DNA of 61,773 nt from an uncultured Prevotella sp. (GTDB lineage Bacteria > Bacteroidota > Bacteroidia > Bacteroidales > Bacteroidaceae): contig CALFIY010000053.1 in NCBI GenBank assembly GCA_937877595.1, positions 1 to 61,773 of the forward strand, given 5' to 3'. Within the stretch, counting starts at the first letter, position 1. Every line of letters begins with the position of its first letter. The position numbers were made by a program, and so were the translations under genes. The notes under the pieces are model-generated. The model was given only the letters and a program-made list of their open reading frames with translations, did not search any database and was not told where the DNA came from. Below are positions 17,004 through 25,583 of the stretch, one piece after another.

Positions 17004-17707
17004 CCCATTTCAGAAATGTGTTGCAGTCTCTCCTCGTTGAGCAGAGAGATATTGCGACCGTCAAGAGCGATAAGGCCTTCCGAGGCAAATGCCGACAGCG
17101 TACGTATTGCGTTACTTGTCGTCATGTTCGACAGATTGGCCAGGTCTTCTCGGCTCAGGCTAATGTCAAGCGTATGGCCGTCGCCTGCAACACCATATTT
17201 ATCGCGTAAGCGTAACAGCGCGTCAGCCAGTCGCCCGCGAATATGCTTCTGCGTGAGGCTCACCGTCTGTTCGTCGGCACTCCCCAGCAGACTGGCAAGC
17301 AACTTTATGAAATATATTGCAACGTCACTGTTCTCTGAGATGATTGATTTCAGCACAGGCAGCGGGATATGACAGAGCGTGCTTGACTCAAATGCCGATG
17401 CCGACGTGCTATACTGGTCGTCCACAAATCCTGCACGATACCCGAAGAAGCCATGTGGCTTTGCCATCCTCACAATCTGCTGGCGTCCGCCTATTCCCTC
17501 TTTGTATATTTTCACCTTTCCCTCTATCAGGCAGAACAGACATTCCGGCGTATCGCCCTCTTGATAGATTATATCGTTTTTCTGATATCGGCACACGGTG
17601 ATACTCTCAGCAAGCAAGCGCCGCTGGTCTTCCGTGAGAGGAGTCCATAGTTCTGTGACAGACTGGGCTATTTGATAATTATCAAATTCTGTTTCCGTTG
17701 TTGTCAT
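17000..17707 (-). CDS. Crp/Fnr-family transcriptional regulator
   Basis: This 235-residue regulator has an N-terminal cyclic-nucleotide-binding-like beta-barrel (about residues 25-140, with YQEGDTPECLFCLIEGKVKIYK). It ends in a C-terminal helix-turn-helix (about 165-230, with LSREDLANLSNMTTSNAIRTL). The recognition helix keeps an Arg (NAIR) at the position of FNR Arg213. It lacks the N-terminal cysteine cluster of FNR, so it is not an oxygen sensor of that kind. I start at ATG 17707 (MTTTETEF). The frame is open further upstream, but that part lies across the promoter box. Two palindromes at its 5' end suggest autoregulation. Confidence 0.88.
   Translation of the reverse strand: MTTTETEFDNYQIAQSVTELWTPLTEDQRRLLAESITVCRYQKNDIIYQEGDTPECLFCLIEGKVKIYKEGIGGRQQIVRMAKPHGFFGYRAGFVDDQYSTSASAFESSTLCHIPLPVLKSIISENSDVAIYFIKLLASLLGSADEQTVSLTQKHIRGRLADALLRLRDKYGVAGDGHTLDISLSREDLANLSNMTTSNAIRTLSAFASEGLIALDGRNISLLNEERLQHISEMG
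17671..17686. promoter_or_regulatory. FNR-like palindrome inside the Crp/Fnr coding start
   Basis: TTTGATAATTATCAAA is a perfect 16-bp palindrome. Its core fits the FNR/Crp-family consensus TTGATnnnnATCAA exactly. It covers about codons 8-12 of the Crp/Fnr gene, downstream of the promoter, where a bound dimer could block transcription. Confidence 0.55.
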
Positions 17708-17749
17708 ATATAGCAAATGGATGACCAGTATCATCCCCAAAAGCGGCTG

Positions 17750-17757
17750 CAAAAGTA
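17750..17757 (-). promoter_or_regulatory. promoter -7 box for Crp/Fnr gene
   Basis: The minus strand reads TACTTTTG (TAnnTTTG), 42 bases before the ATG at 17707. Confidence 0.6.
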
Positions 17758-17780
17758 ACAAAAAAAGCCTATCCACCAAC

Positions 17781-17798
17781 ATTATTGAAGTCAATAAT
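17781..17798. promoter_or_regulatory. inverted repeat upstream of Crp/Fnr promoter
   Basis: ATTATTGA-AG-TCAATAAT is a perfect 8-bp inverted repeat with a 2-base centre. It lies between the divergent Crp/Fnr and debranching-enzyme promoters. Its centre is about 45 bases upstream of the inferred Crp/Fnr transcription start, a usual place for an activator site. The half-site differs in spacing from the 17671 palindrome. Confidence 0.4.
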
Positions 17799-17849
17799 AT
17801 TCTACGGAGGAGAAAAAAAATCTTTTTCACGAAAAAAAGCACATTTTTT

Positions 17850-17880
17850 TTTGTTTTAATTGCCAAATTACGTACTTTTG
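17850..17880 (+). promoter_or_regulatory. promoter for the alpha-glucan cluster
   Basis: TTTG at 17850-17853, a 19-base spacer and TACTTTTG at 17873-17880 form a full Bacteroidota promoter. It is 53 bases before the debranching-enzyme ATG. Confidence 0.75.
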
Positions 17881-17933
17881 GAAATCCTTTTTCGACTATC
17901 ATTACACAAAACTAAAAACCTAAATAGGAACCT

Positions 17934-19883
17934 ATGAGTTATTTACGATTAGAAAAGGCTGTGATGACCAATCTTGAGGAGTCACTGCGTCGTGAATTGC
18001 TTCGTACGAACCGTTCCGGTGCTTACAGCAGTTCTACACTTGTAGACTGTAACACCCGTAAGTATCACGGACTGCTCGTCGTTCCCGTACCAGAACTTGA
18101 TGATGATAACCACGTTCTTCTATCATCACTCGACTGTACGGTAATCCAGCATGGCGCAGAATTCAACCTTGGACTCCACAAGTATCAAGGCAACAATTAC
18201 AGTCCTAAAGGTCACAAGTACATACGTGAGTTTTCTTGTGACGTAGTGCCCACCACCGTCTATCGCGTTGGTGGCGTTGTGTTAAAAAGGGAGACCATCT
18301 TCCAGTGTTACGAGGACCGCATCCTCATCCGTTACACTTTGGAAGATGCCCATTCCGCCACTACCCTTCGTTTCCGCCCGTTCCTGGCTTTCCGTTCCGT
18401 GCGCCAGTTTACCCACGAGAACTCTACGGCCTCTCGCGAATACCATGAGGTGGACAACGGCATAAAGACATGCATGTATGCCGGTTATCCCGACCTTTAC
18501 ATGCAGTTCAACAAGAAGAACGAGTTCCACTTCCAGCCCGACTGGTACCGTGGTGTTGAATATCCCAAGGAGCAGGAGCGCGGCTACGCCTCCAACGAGG
18601 ACCTTTACGTGCCCGGTTACTTTGAGATGAGCATTAAGAAAGGCGAGAGCATCATCTTTGCCGCCTCCACGAAGTCCATCCGCAGCAACACACTGAAGTC
18701 ACTCTTCCAAAAGGAGATAGACGTACGCCAGCCGCGCGACAATTTCTATCACTGCCTTGTTGCTGCTGCCCACCAGTTCCACAATCGTCAGCCCAACGAC
18801 GACCGCTATCTTCTGGCAGGCTATCCCTGGTTTAAGGCTCGCGCCCGCGATACATTTATCGCTCTGCCAGGCTTGACGCTTGCCATTGACGAGCAAGACT
18901 ACTTCGAACTTGTCATGCAGACTGCTGAGAAGGGACTTCGCGAATACATGGAGGGCAAGCCCCTGTCTGTAAAGATTTACGAGATAGAGCATCCCGATGT
19001 ACCGCTGTGGGCCGTATGGGCCATACAGCAATATGCCAAGGTAGTCGGCAAGGAGCAGGCACATAAGAAGTACGGCAAGTTGCTTTGCGACATCGTGAAA
19101 TACATCCATGCCGGCAGCAATGACAATATGCGCCTTGACGACAACGGTCTACTCTACGCCAATGGCCGCGACCGTGCCATCACATGGATGAACTCAACAG
19201 CCAACGGCCGTCCCGTTGTACCCCGTTCAGGCTACATCGTTGAGTTCAACGCACTATGGTACAATGCGCTGCGCTTCTGCGCTGCCCTCGAGACAGAATT
19301 TGGCGATGCAAAATTTGCCGCCAAACTGGAGAAGCAAGCAGAGAAATGCCAGACAGCATTTGTCGACACATTCCTCAACGAATACGGCTATCTGCTCGAC
19401 TATGTCGACGGCAACATCATGGACTGGAGCGTACGCCCCAATATGATTTTTGCCGTGGCCTTCGACTACTCTCCACTCAATCAGAGTCAGAAGAAGAGCG
19501 TCGTCGACGTATGCACACGCGAACTGCTCACGCCAAAGGGACTTCGCTCGCTGTCGCCAAAGAGCGGCGGCTACAATCCAATGTATGTCGGTCCGCAGAC
19601 CCAGCGCGACTATGCCTACCATCAGGGCACGGCATGGCCATGGCTCGGCGGCTTCTACATGGAGGCTTGTCTGAAACTCTACAAGCGCACGCGCCTGTCG
19701 TTCATTGAGCGCCAGATGGTGGGCTACGAAGACGAGATGAACTATCATGCCCTTGGCACTATCAGCGAACTGTTCGACGGCAACCCGCCATTCCATGGCC
19801 GTGGTGCCATGGCTTTTGCCATGAATGTCGCCGAAATTCTGCGCACACTGAAACTGATAGAAAAATACACTTATCAAAAATAA
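17934..19883 (+). CDS. glycogen debranching enzyme (amylo-alpha-1,6-glucosidase type)
   Basis: This 649-residue cytoplasmic enzyme should remove alpha-1,6 branches from glycogen-like glucans. The N-terminal beta-rich domain (about residues 15-240) has NRSGAYSSSTLVDCNTRKYHG. The C-terminal alpha/alpha barrel (about 270-640) has AGYPWFKARARDTFIALPGL, the GDE_C-type motif with acidic residues, and AYHQGTAWPWLGG near the end. It is the first gene of the alpha-glucan cluster. A GT4 gene follows 15 bases later and a GH57 gene after that. The trio suggests storage-polysaccharide synthesis and turnover. Confidence 0.88.
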   Translation: MSYLRLEKAVMTNLEESLRRELLRTNRSGAYSSSTLVDCNTRKYHGLLVVPVPELDDDNHVLLSSLDCTVIQHGAEFNLGLHKYQGNNYSPKGHKYIREFSCDVVPTTVYRVGGVVLKRETIFQCYEDRILIRYTLEDAHSATTLRFRPFLAFRSVRQFTHENSTASREYHEVDNGIKTCMYAGYPDLYMQFNKKNEFHFQPDWYRGVEYPKEQERGYASNEDLYVPGYFEMSIKKGESIIFAASTKSIRSNTLKSLFQKEIDVRQPRDNFYHCLVAAAHQFHNRQPNDDRYLLAGYPWFKARARDTFIALPGLTLAIDEQDYFELVMQTAEKGLREYMEGKPLSVKIYEIEHPDVPLWAVWAIQQYAKVVGKEQAHKKYGKLLCDIVKYIHAGSNDNMRLDDNGLLYANGRDRAITWMNSTANGRPVVPRSGYIVEFNALWYNALRFCAALETEFGDAKFAAKLEKQAEKCQTAFVDTFLNEYGYLLDYVDGNIMDWSVRPNMIFAVAFDYSPLNQSQKKSVVDVCTRELLTPKGLRSLSPKSGGYNPMYVGPQTQRDYAYHQGTAWPWLGGFYMEACLKLYKRTRLSFIERQMVGYEDEMNYHALGTISELFDGNPPFHGRGAMAFAMNVAEILRTLKLIEKYTYQK

Positions 19884-19898
19884 GGGAGGAGACAAGAT

Positions 19899-21170
19899 AT
19901 GAAAGTACTTATGTTTGGATGGGAGTATCCTCCTCATGTGTTTGGTGGTTTGGCAACTGCCAACTACGGTATTTCACAGGGTCTCTTCGCTCAGGGCGAC
20001 ATGGATATTACCCTCTGTCTTCCCAAGCCCTTTGGCGACGAAGACCGTTCGGCATGTAAGATTGTAGCGATGAATGCCGTGCCTATTGCCTGGCGCGACG
20101 TGTCGGCCGACTATGTCCGCGACCGCGTTGGCAATATCATGGATCCGGAACTTTATTTCCGTCTGCGCGACCATCTTTATGCCGACTTCAACTATATGCA
20201 CGTCAATGACCTTGGTGCCATGGAATTTGCCGGAGGATATCCTGGCAATCTCCACGAGGAAATCAACAACTACTCTATTATTGCCGGTGTTGTTGCCCGC
20301 ACCCTCGACTACGACATCATCCATGCCCACGACTGGCTCACCTACCCTGCCGGCATTCACGCCAAGCAGGTTTCAGGCAGGCCTCTGTGCATCCACGTTC
20401 ACGCTACCGACTTCGACCGTTCTCGCGGTAAGGTCAATCCGACGGTTTATTCTATCGAGAAGAACGGCATGGACTATGCCGACTGCATTATGTGCGTCTC
20501 TGAACTGACTCGCCAGACGGTAATCAACCAGTACCATCAAGATCCGCGCAAGGTATACACCGTTCACAACGCCGTATATCCTCTGCCGCAAGAGTATCAG
20601 GACATTCCTCGTCCTGACCACACTGGCAAGGACAAGGTTGTGACGTTCCTTGGCCGCATCACCATGCAAAAGGGCCCCGAGTACTTCGTCGAGGCTGCCA
20701 ACATGGTCATCCGCCGCACTCACAACGTGCGTTTCTGCATGGCTGGCTCCGGCGACATGATGGATGCCATGATCCATCTTGCTGCAGAGCGCGGCATTGC
20801 CGACCGTTTCCATTTCCCCGGCTTCATGCGCGGCAAGCAGGTGTACGAGTGCCTGAAGGACAGCGATGTCTACGTCATGCCTTCCGTCTCCGAGCCTTTC
20901 GGCATTTCGCCACTGGAGGCCATGCAATGCGGCACGCCAAGTATCATTTCCAAGCAGTCCGGTTGTGCAGAGATTCTTAACAACTGCATCAAGGTAGACT
21001 ACTGGGACATCCACGCCCTCGCCGATGCCATCTACTCCATCTGCGCCAACGACTCGCTCTTCCAGTATCTCAAGGAAGAGGGCAAGCGTGAGGTAGACCA
21101 GATAACATGGGAGAAGGTTGGCGCATGGATTGCCACACTCTACAAGCGCACTCTTGGCTGGGAGGCTTAG
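19899..21170 (+). CDS. GT4-family glycosyltransferase (glycogen synthase-like)
   Basis: This 423-residue GT-B glycosyltransferase starts with the classic MFGWEYPPHVFGGLATA loop, which binds the sugar nucleotide. The C-terminal half has the GT4 family block SEPFGISPLEAMQCGTPSI, with the conserved E-x7-E motif, and FLGRITMQKGPEYFVEA. In Bacteroidota alpha-glucan clusters this gene is taken as a starch/glycogen synthase. The donor (UDP- or ADP-glucose) cannot be told from sequence. It lies between the debranching enzyme and GH57 genes in one transcription unit. Confidence 0.85.
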   Translation: MKVLMFGWEYPPHVFGGLATANYGISQGLFAQGDMDITLCLPKPFGDEDRSACKIVAMNAVPIAWRDVSADYVRDRVGNIMDPELYFRLRDHLYADFNYMHVNDLGAMEFAGGYPGNLHEEINNYSIIAGVVARTLDYDIIHAHDWLTYPAGIHAKQVSGRPLCIHVHATDFDRSRGKVNPTVYSIEKNGMDYADCIMCVSELTRQTVINQYHQDPRKVYTVHNAVYPLPQEYQDIPRPDHTGKDKVVTFLGRITMQKGPEYFVEAANMVIRRTHNVRFCMAGSGDMMDAMIHLAAERGIADRFHFPGFMRGKQVYECLKDSDVYVMPSVSEPFGISPLEAMQCGTPSIISKQSGCAEILNNCIKVDYWDIHALADAIYSICANDSLFQYLKEEGKREVDQITWEKVGAWIATLYKRTLGWEA

Positions 21171-21190
21171 TACATCGCGACAAAGAAAAA

Positions 21191-21210
21191 ACGTAATAAC
21201 GAAATAACGA
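21191..21210. repeat. short 8-bp tandem repeat (ACGNNATA units)
   Basis: Two units, ACGTAATA and ACGAAATA, then ACGA and a run of A. They lie in the 50-bp gap between the GT4 stop and the GH57 start. This is the smallest of three loci with the same unit (see 29693 and 42751). Confidence 0.6.
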
Positions 21211-21220
21211 AAAAAACACT

Positions 21221-22627
21221 ATGAAAACAATTTGTTTATATTTCGAGATACATCAGATTATACATCTGAAGCGCTATCGTTTCTTCGACATAGGCACCGA
21301 CCATTACTACTACGATGACTATGAGAACGAGCGCAGCATCAGCGACATTGCCGAGCGTTCCTACATGCCGGCGCTTAGTGCCATCGGCGAGATGATTGCC
21401 CAGCACGGCAAATACTTCAAGGTAGCGTTCTCCCTCTCAGGTGTAGGCATTGAGCAGTTGGAAATGCACGCACCGCAGGTGCTTGAGAAGTTACAGGAAC
21501 TCAACCAGACAGGTTGCGTGGAGTTCCTTGCCGAGCCATATTCGCATGGTCTGTCGTCACTTGCCAACGAAGAGACATTTGCTCTCGACGTGAAGAAGCA
21601 GTGCCAGAAGATAGAGGAACTCTTTGGCCGCAAGCCGACAGTGTTCCGCAATTCGTCGCTCATCTATAGCGACGACATCGGCGGCCAGGTAGCAGCCATG
21701 GGCTTCAAGGGCATGCTCACGGAAGGTGCAAAGCACGTTCTTGGATGGAAGTCGCCCCACTATGTCTACAACTGCAACATTGCTCCCAACCTGAAACTCC
21801 TGCTTCGCGACGTCAAGTTGTCCGACGATATTTCTCTGCGTTTCAACAATCCTGACTGGGAAGGCTATCCTCTCTTTGCCGATAATTACATCAATGAGAT
21901 AGCCTCTCATCCTGAGGAGAGCCAGATTATCAATATCTTCATGGAACTCTCTGCTCTCGGCATTGCCCAGCCGCTGTCGTCAAACATTCTTGAGTTCCTC
22001 AAGGCACTTCCAGTCTGCGCCAAGGAGAAAGGCATCCAGTGGGCTACGCCTACTGAGATATGCATGAAGACCAAGAGCGTTGGCAATCTCGATGTCCCCG
22101 ATACCCTCAGTTGGGTTGACGAGGAGCGCGACGTGTCGTGCTGGCTTGGCAATGCCATGCAGCGCGAGGCTTTCCAGAAACTGTACAGCGTTGCCGACCG
22201 TCTGCGCATTGCCGACGACCCACGCATCAATCAGGACTGGGACTATCTGCAGGCCTCCAACAACTTCCGCTTTATGACCACCAAGCCATCCAACGTAGGA
22301 CTTGACCGTGGCATCTACAGCGGTCCGTTCGATGCCTTCACCAACTACATGAACATTCTTGGCGACTTCATCAATCGCGTCAACGCTCTCTATCCTCTCG
22401 AGATAGAGAACGACGAACTGAACGCGCTGCTTACCACAATCCGCAACCAAGGCGACGAGATAGAGTTTAAGGACGAGGAGATCACCCGTCTGAAAGCACG
22501 TCTCGCCAAGTATGAAGGTGCTGAGGTTGCCGAAGCGCCGGCCACAAAGAAGCCTGCTGCAAAGAAGGCGCCGGCCAAGAAGGCACCAGCCAAGAAGGCA
22601 CCAGCCAAGAAAACTGCTGCGAAGTAA
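21221..22627 (+). CDS. GH57 alpha-amylase/glucan-active enzyme with histone-H1-like tail
   Basis: The GH57 catalytic barrel starts at the N-terminus: motif 1 is FEIHQIIH (residues 8-15), with likely nucleophile Glu105 (FLAEPYSHG) and likely acid/base Asp151 (IYSDDIGG). The enzyme probably acts on alpha-1,4-glucan inside the cell, as there is no signal peptide. After about residue 390 comes a coiled coil (EIENDELNALL...EITRLKARLAKYE). The last 30 residues are repeats of K-K-A-P-A, resembling histone H1 or chlamydial Hc proteins. That tail is not part of the GH57 fold. The gene closes the glucan cluster; an M16 peptidase gene follows 19 bases later. Confidence 0.88.
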   Translation: MKTICLYFEIHQIIHLKRYRFFDIGTDHYYYDDYENERSISDIAERSYMPALSAIGEMIAQHGKYFKVAFSLSGVGIEQLEMHAPQVLEKLQELNQTGCVEFLAEPYSHGLSSLANEETFALDVKKQCQKIEELFGRKPTVFRNSSLIYSDDIGGQVAAMGFKGMLTEGAKHVLGWKSPHYVYNCNIAPNLKLLLRDVKLSDDISLRFNNPDWEGYPLFADNYINEIASHPEESQIINIFMELSALGIAQPLSSNILEFLKALPVCAKEKGIQWATPTEICMKTKSVGNLDVPDTLSWVDEERDVSCWLGNAMQREAFQKLYSVADRLRIADDPRINQDWDYLQASNNFRFMTTKPSNVGLDRGIYSGPFDAFTNYMNILGDFINRVNALYPLEIENDELNALLTTIRNQGDEIEFKDEEITRLKARLAKYEGAEVAEAPATKKPAAKKAPAKKAPAKKAPAKKTAAK

Positions 22628-22646
22628 GAAAACACTAACGTAAAAG

Positions 22647-25553
22647 ATGAAAAAACTTCTAATCGCTGCCCTCTCACTGCTCTCTCTGACAGTGGGAGGG
22701 CAGACCACTGCCTACAACTACGAGACCGCCAGTGGCGATCTCACAGGCACACGCATCTACACATTGCAGAATGGTCTGCGCGTCTATCTTTCCGTCAACA
22801 AGGAGAAACCGCGTCTTCAGACGTACATCGTCGTACGCACCGGCTCAAAGAACGACCCGGCAGAGACCACCGGTCTTGCCCACTACCTGGAGCACCTTAT
22901 GTTTAAAGGTACGCGCGCGACAGGCACAACCAATGCCGCTGCCGAACAGCCGCTGCTCGACGACATCGAACAGCGCTATGAGCGCTATCGCCTGCTCACC
23001 GATCCTGCCGAGCGCCGTCAAGCCTACCATGAGATCGACTCCGTGAGCCAACTGGCTGCGCAGTATTTCATCCCCAACGAGTACGACAAACTCATGGCAG
23101 CCATTGGTGCTCAGGGCACGAATGCCTTCACCTCCAACGACGAAACCTGCTATACCGAGGATATCCCTGCCAACGAGATAGAAAACTGGGCTCGCATCCA
23201 GAGCGACCGTTTCCAGAACATGGTGATACGCGGTTTCCATACCGAACTTGAGGCAGTCTACGAGGAATACAATCTCTATCTCTCCGACGACGGCGATAAG
23301 ATATGGCAGGCCATTGGCAAGAAACTCACGCCCACTCATCCTTACGGCACTCAGACCACCATCGGCACGCAGGAGCATCTAAAGAATCCCTCCATTACCA
23401 ATATCAAGAACTATTTCCGCCACTGGTATGTTCCCAACAATGTTGCCATCTGCATGGCCGGCGATCTCGATTACGACAAGACCATTGCCATCATCGACCG
23501 CTATTTCGGCCAGTGGACTCCTGGCGCAGATGTCAGCCAGCCCGTCTTTCCCGAACAGCCACGCCTCACATCTCCTGCCGACACAACCGTTATTGGGCAG
23601 CAGGCAGAGCAAGTATGGCTGGCCTGGCTTGGCAAGAAAGCGTCATCTCTGCAGTGCGACACGCTCGATGTCATTGAGAGCATGCTCTCCAACGGCCGCG
23701 CCGGCCTCCTTGACCTTCGCCTCACGCAGGACATGAAAGTCCAGGCAGCCCAGGCCTATGCCTATGCACAGCAAGACTATTCTGAGTTCATCATTGTAGG
23801 AATGCCGAAGCCCGGACAGACTCTCGACGAAGTGCGCCAACTCATTCTGCAGGAGGTTGACTCTCTTAAGCACGGCAATTTCGACGACGATCTGCTCACT
23901 TCCGTCATCAACAACATGAAACTGCGCTATCAGCAGTCGCTCGACAACAATCAGTGGCGCGTACGCGAGCACATGGCGGCCTTCATCAATGGCGAGACAT
24001 GGCAGCAGCATGTCGACAAACTCAGCCGCATGTCGAAGATGACACGCCAGCAGATTGTAGACTTCGCCAACAACTTCTTCACCGACGGCTATGCCGCTGT
24101 ATACAAACTTCAGGGCACCGACACCCTTCAGAAGAAGATTGACAAGCCTGTCATTACGCCCATCCCTACCAACCGCGACAATGTCAGCCAGTTTGTGCGC
24201 GACATCCAGCAGTCAGAGGTGGAGCCTATCGAGCCCGTCTTCGTTGACTTTAGCCGCGACCTCACTGTAAGCAATACCAAGAAGGGCAAACTGCCGCTCA
24301 TCTATAAGCACAACGACAGCAACGACCTCTTCACCCTCGCTTTCCGCTACGAATTCGGCCACCAGGACGACAATCGCTACGATGTCGCCGCCGACTATCT
24401 TGACTATGTCGGCACCGGCAGCATGACTGCTGCCGAGGTTAAGCAGGCCTTCTACCGTCTTGCCTGCCAGTATAGCGTCAGCGTTGGCAGCGACGCCATC
24501 AACATCGTGCTCAGCGGCCTCAACGAGAACATGCGCGAAGCCCTTCGCCTTCTCGAGGATGTGTTGCACCATGCCAAGGCCGACAGCGAGAGTTACAGCC
24601 AGTATGTCGACCTTGTACTGAAAACGCGCAACGACCGCAAGTCCGACCAGCGCCAGTGTTTCGACTATCTCTACCACTATGGCGTCTACGGCCCACACAA
24701 CATCCGTCACGACGACATGACAGCCAGCCAGTTGCGCTCTGCCGACCCGTCGCAGTTGCTTGGCCTGCTTGCCGGCCTTTCCGACATGAAGCACAGCGTG
24801 CTCTACTACGGTCCGCTGTCGGAAAAGGAACTCGTTGCCGTTGTCGACAAGGAGCATGCCACTGCTGCCCGTCTCACCGACGTGCCCCATGGCACGCCAT
24901 TCGCCGAGCAGCCCACTCCGATGAACGAGATACTGCTTGCTCCATACGATGCCAAGAATATCTACCTGCGCATGTACCACAACGAACTGCTTCCTCTATG
25001 CATCGACGAGGCTGCTGTTCAGACTGTGTTCAACGAGTACTACGGCGGCAGCATGAACGGTATCGTATTCCAGGAACTGCGCGAGACGCGCGGCTTGGCC
25101 TACAACGCCTGGGCATCTTATTTCCTCCCCTCGAAGAGCAATCAGTGCGAATACTACTTCACGCATATCATATCGCAGAACGACAAGATGATGGACTGCA
25201 TACGCCAGTTCCACGCCATACTTGACGATATGCCGCGCTCAGAAGCATCATTCGCCATTGCCAAGGAGGCCGTGATGAAGAAACTCGCCAGCGAGCGCAC
25301 CACGAAGTTCGGCGTTATCAATGCCTGGCTTATAGCCCGGCGTCTCGGCATCAGCGAACCGCTGGCAAAGACCATATGGCAGCAACTGCCGTCTGTCACG
25401 CTCGACGACATCTACAGTTTCGAGCAGAGCCACATGGCCCACAAGACATATCGCTACATTCTGCTTGGCGACGAGCACGAACTCGACATGCCTGCTCTTG
25501 AGCGCATCGCTCCAGTAAAGCGGCTCTCGCTCGAGGAAGTCTTCGGCTACTAA
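22647..25553 (+). CDS. M16-family zinc metallopeptidase (pitrilysin/insulinase-like)
   Basis: This 968-residue peptidase has a signal peptide (MKKLLIAALSLLSLTVGG) and probably works in the periplasm or outer membrane. The inverted zinc motif HYLEH is at residues 79-83, with the further Glu expected in the LEAVYEEYN region. Two M16 halves follow, the second with ELRETRGLAYNAWASY, the Arg/Tyr pair typical of the inactive C-terminal M16 domain. Length fits the two-domain class. It lies 19 bases after the GH57 gene and 30 bases before hemW. No functional link to the glucan genes is evident. Confidence 0.92.
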   Translation: MKKLLIAALSLLSLTVGGQTTAYNYETASGDLTGTRIYTLQNGLRVYLSVNKEKPRLQTYIVVRTGSKNDPAETTGLAHYLEHLMFKGTRATGTTNAAAEQPLLDDIEQRYERYRLLTDPAERRQAYHEIDSVSQLAAQYFIPNEYDKLMAAIGAQGTNAFTSNDETCYTEDIPANEIENWARIQSDRFQNMVIRGFHTELEAVYEEYNLYLSDDGDKIWQAIGKKLTPTHPYGTQTTIGTQEHLKNPSITNIKNYFRHWYVPNNVAICMAGDLDYDKTIAIIDRYFGQWTPGADVSQPVFPEQPRLTSPADTTVIGQQAEQVWLAWLGKKASSLQCDTLDVIESMLSNGRAGLLDLRLTQDMKVQAAQAYAYAQQDYSEFIIVGMPKPGQTLDEVRQLILQEVDSLKHGNFDDDLLTSVINNMKLRYQQSLDNNQWRVREHMAAFINGETWQQHVDKLSRMSKMTRQQIVDFANNFFTDGYAAVYKLQGTDTLQKKIDKPVITPIPTNRDNVSQFVRDIQQSEVEPIEPVFVDFSRDLTVSNTKKGKLPLIYKHNDSNDLFTLAFRYEFGHQDDNRYDVAADYLDYVGTGSMTAAEVKQAFYRLACQYSVSVGSDAINIVLSGLNENMREALRLLEDVLHHAKADSESYSQYVDLVLKTRNDRKSDQRQCFDYLYHYGVYGPHNIRHDDMTASQLRSADPSQLLGLLAGLSDMKHSVLYYGPLSEKELVAVVDKEHATAARLTDVPHGTPFAEQPTPMNEILLAPYDAKNIYLRMYHNELLPLCIDEAAVQTVFNEYYGGSMNGIVFQELRETRGLAYNAWASYFLPSKSNQCEYYFTHIISQNDKMMDCIRQFHAILDDMPRSEASFAIAKEAVMKKLASERTTKFGVINAWLIARRLGISEPLAKTIWQQLPSVTLDDIYSFEQSHMAHKTYRYILLGDEHELDMPALERIAPVKRLSLEEVFGY

Positions 25554-25583
25554 TTGTAGGGCAAAACCAGCGGATGTTGTTAA

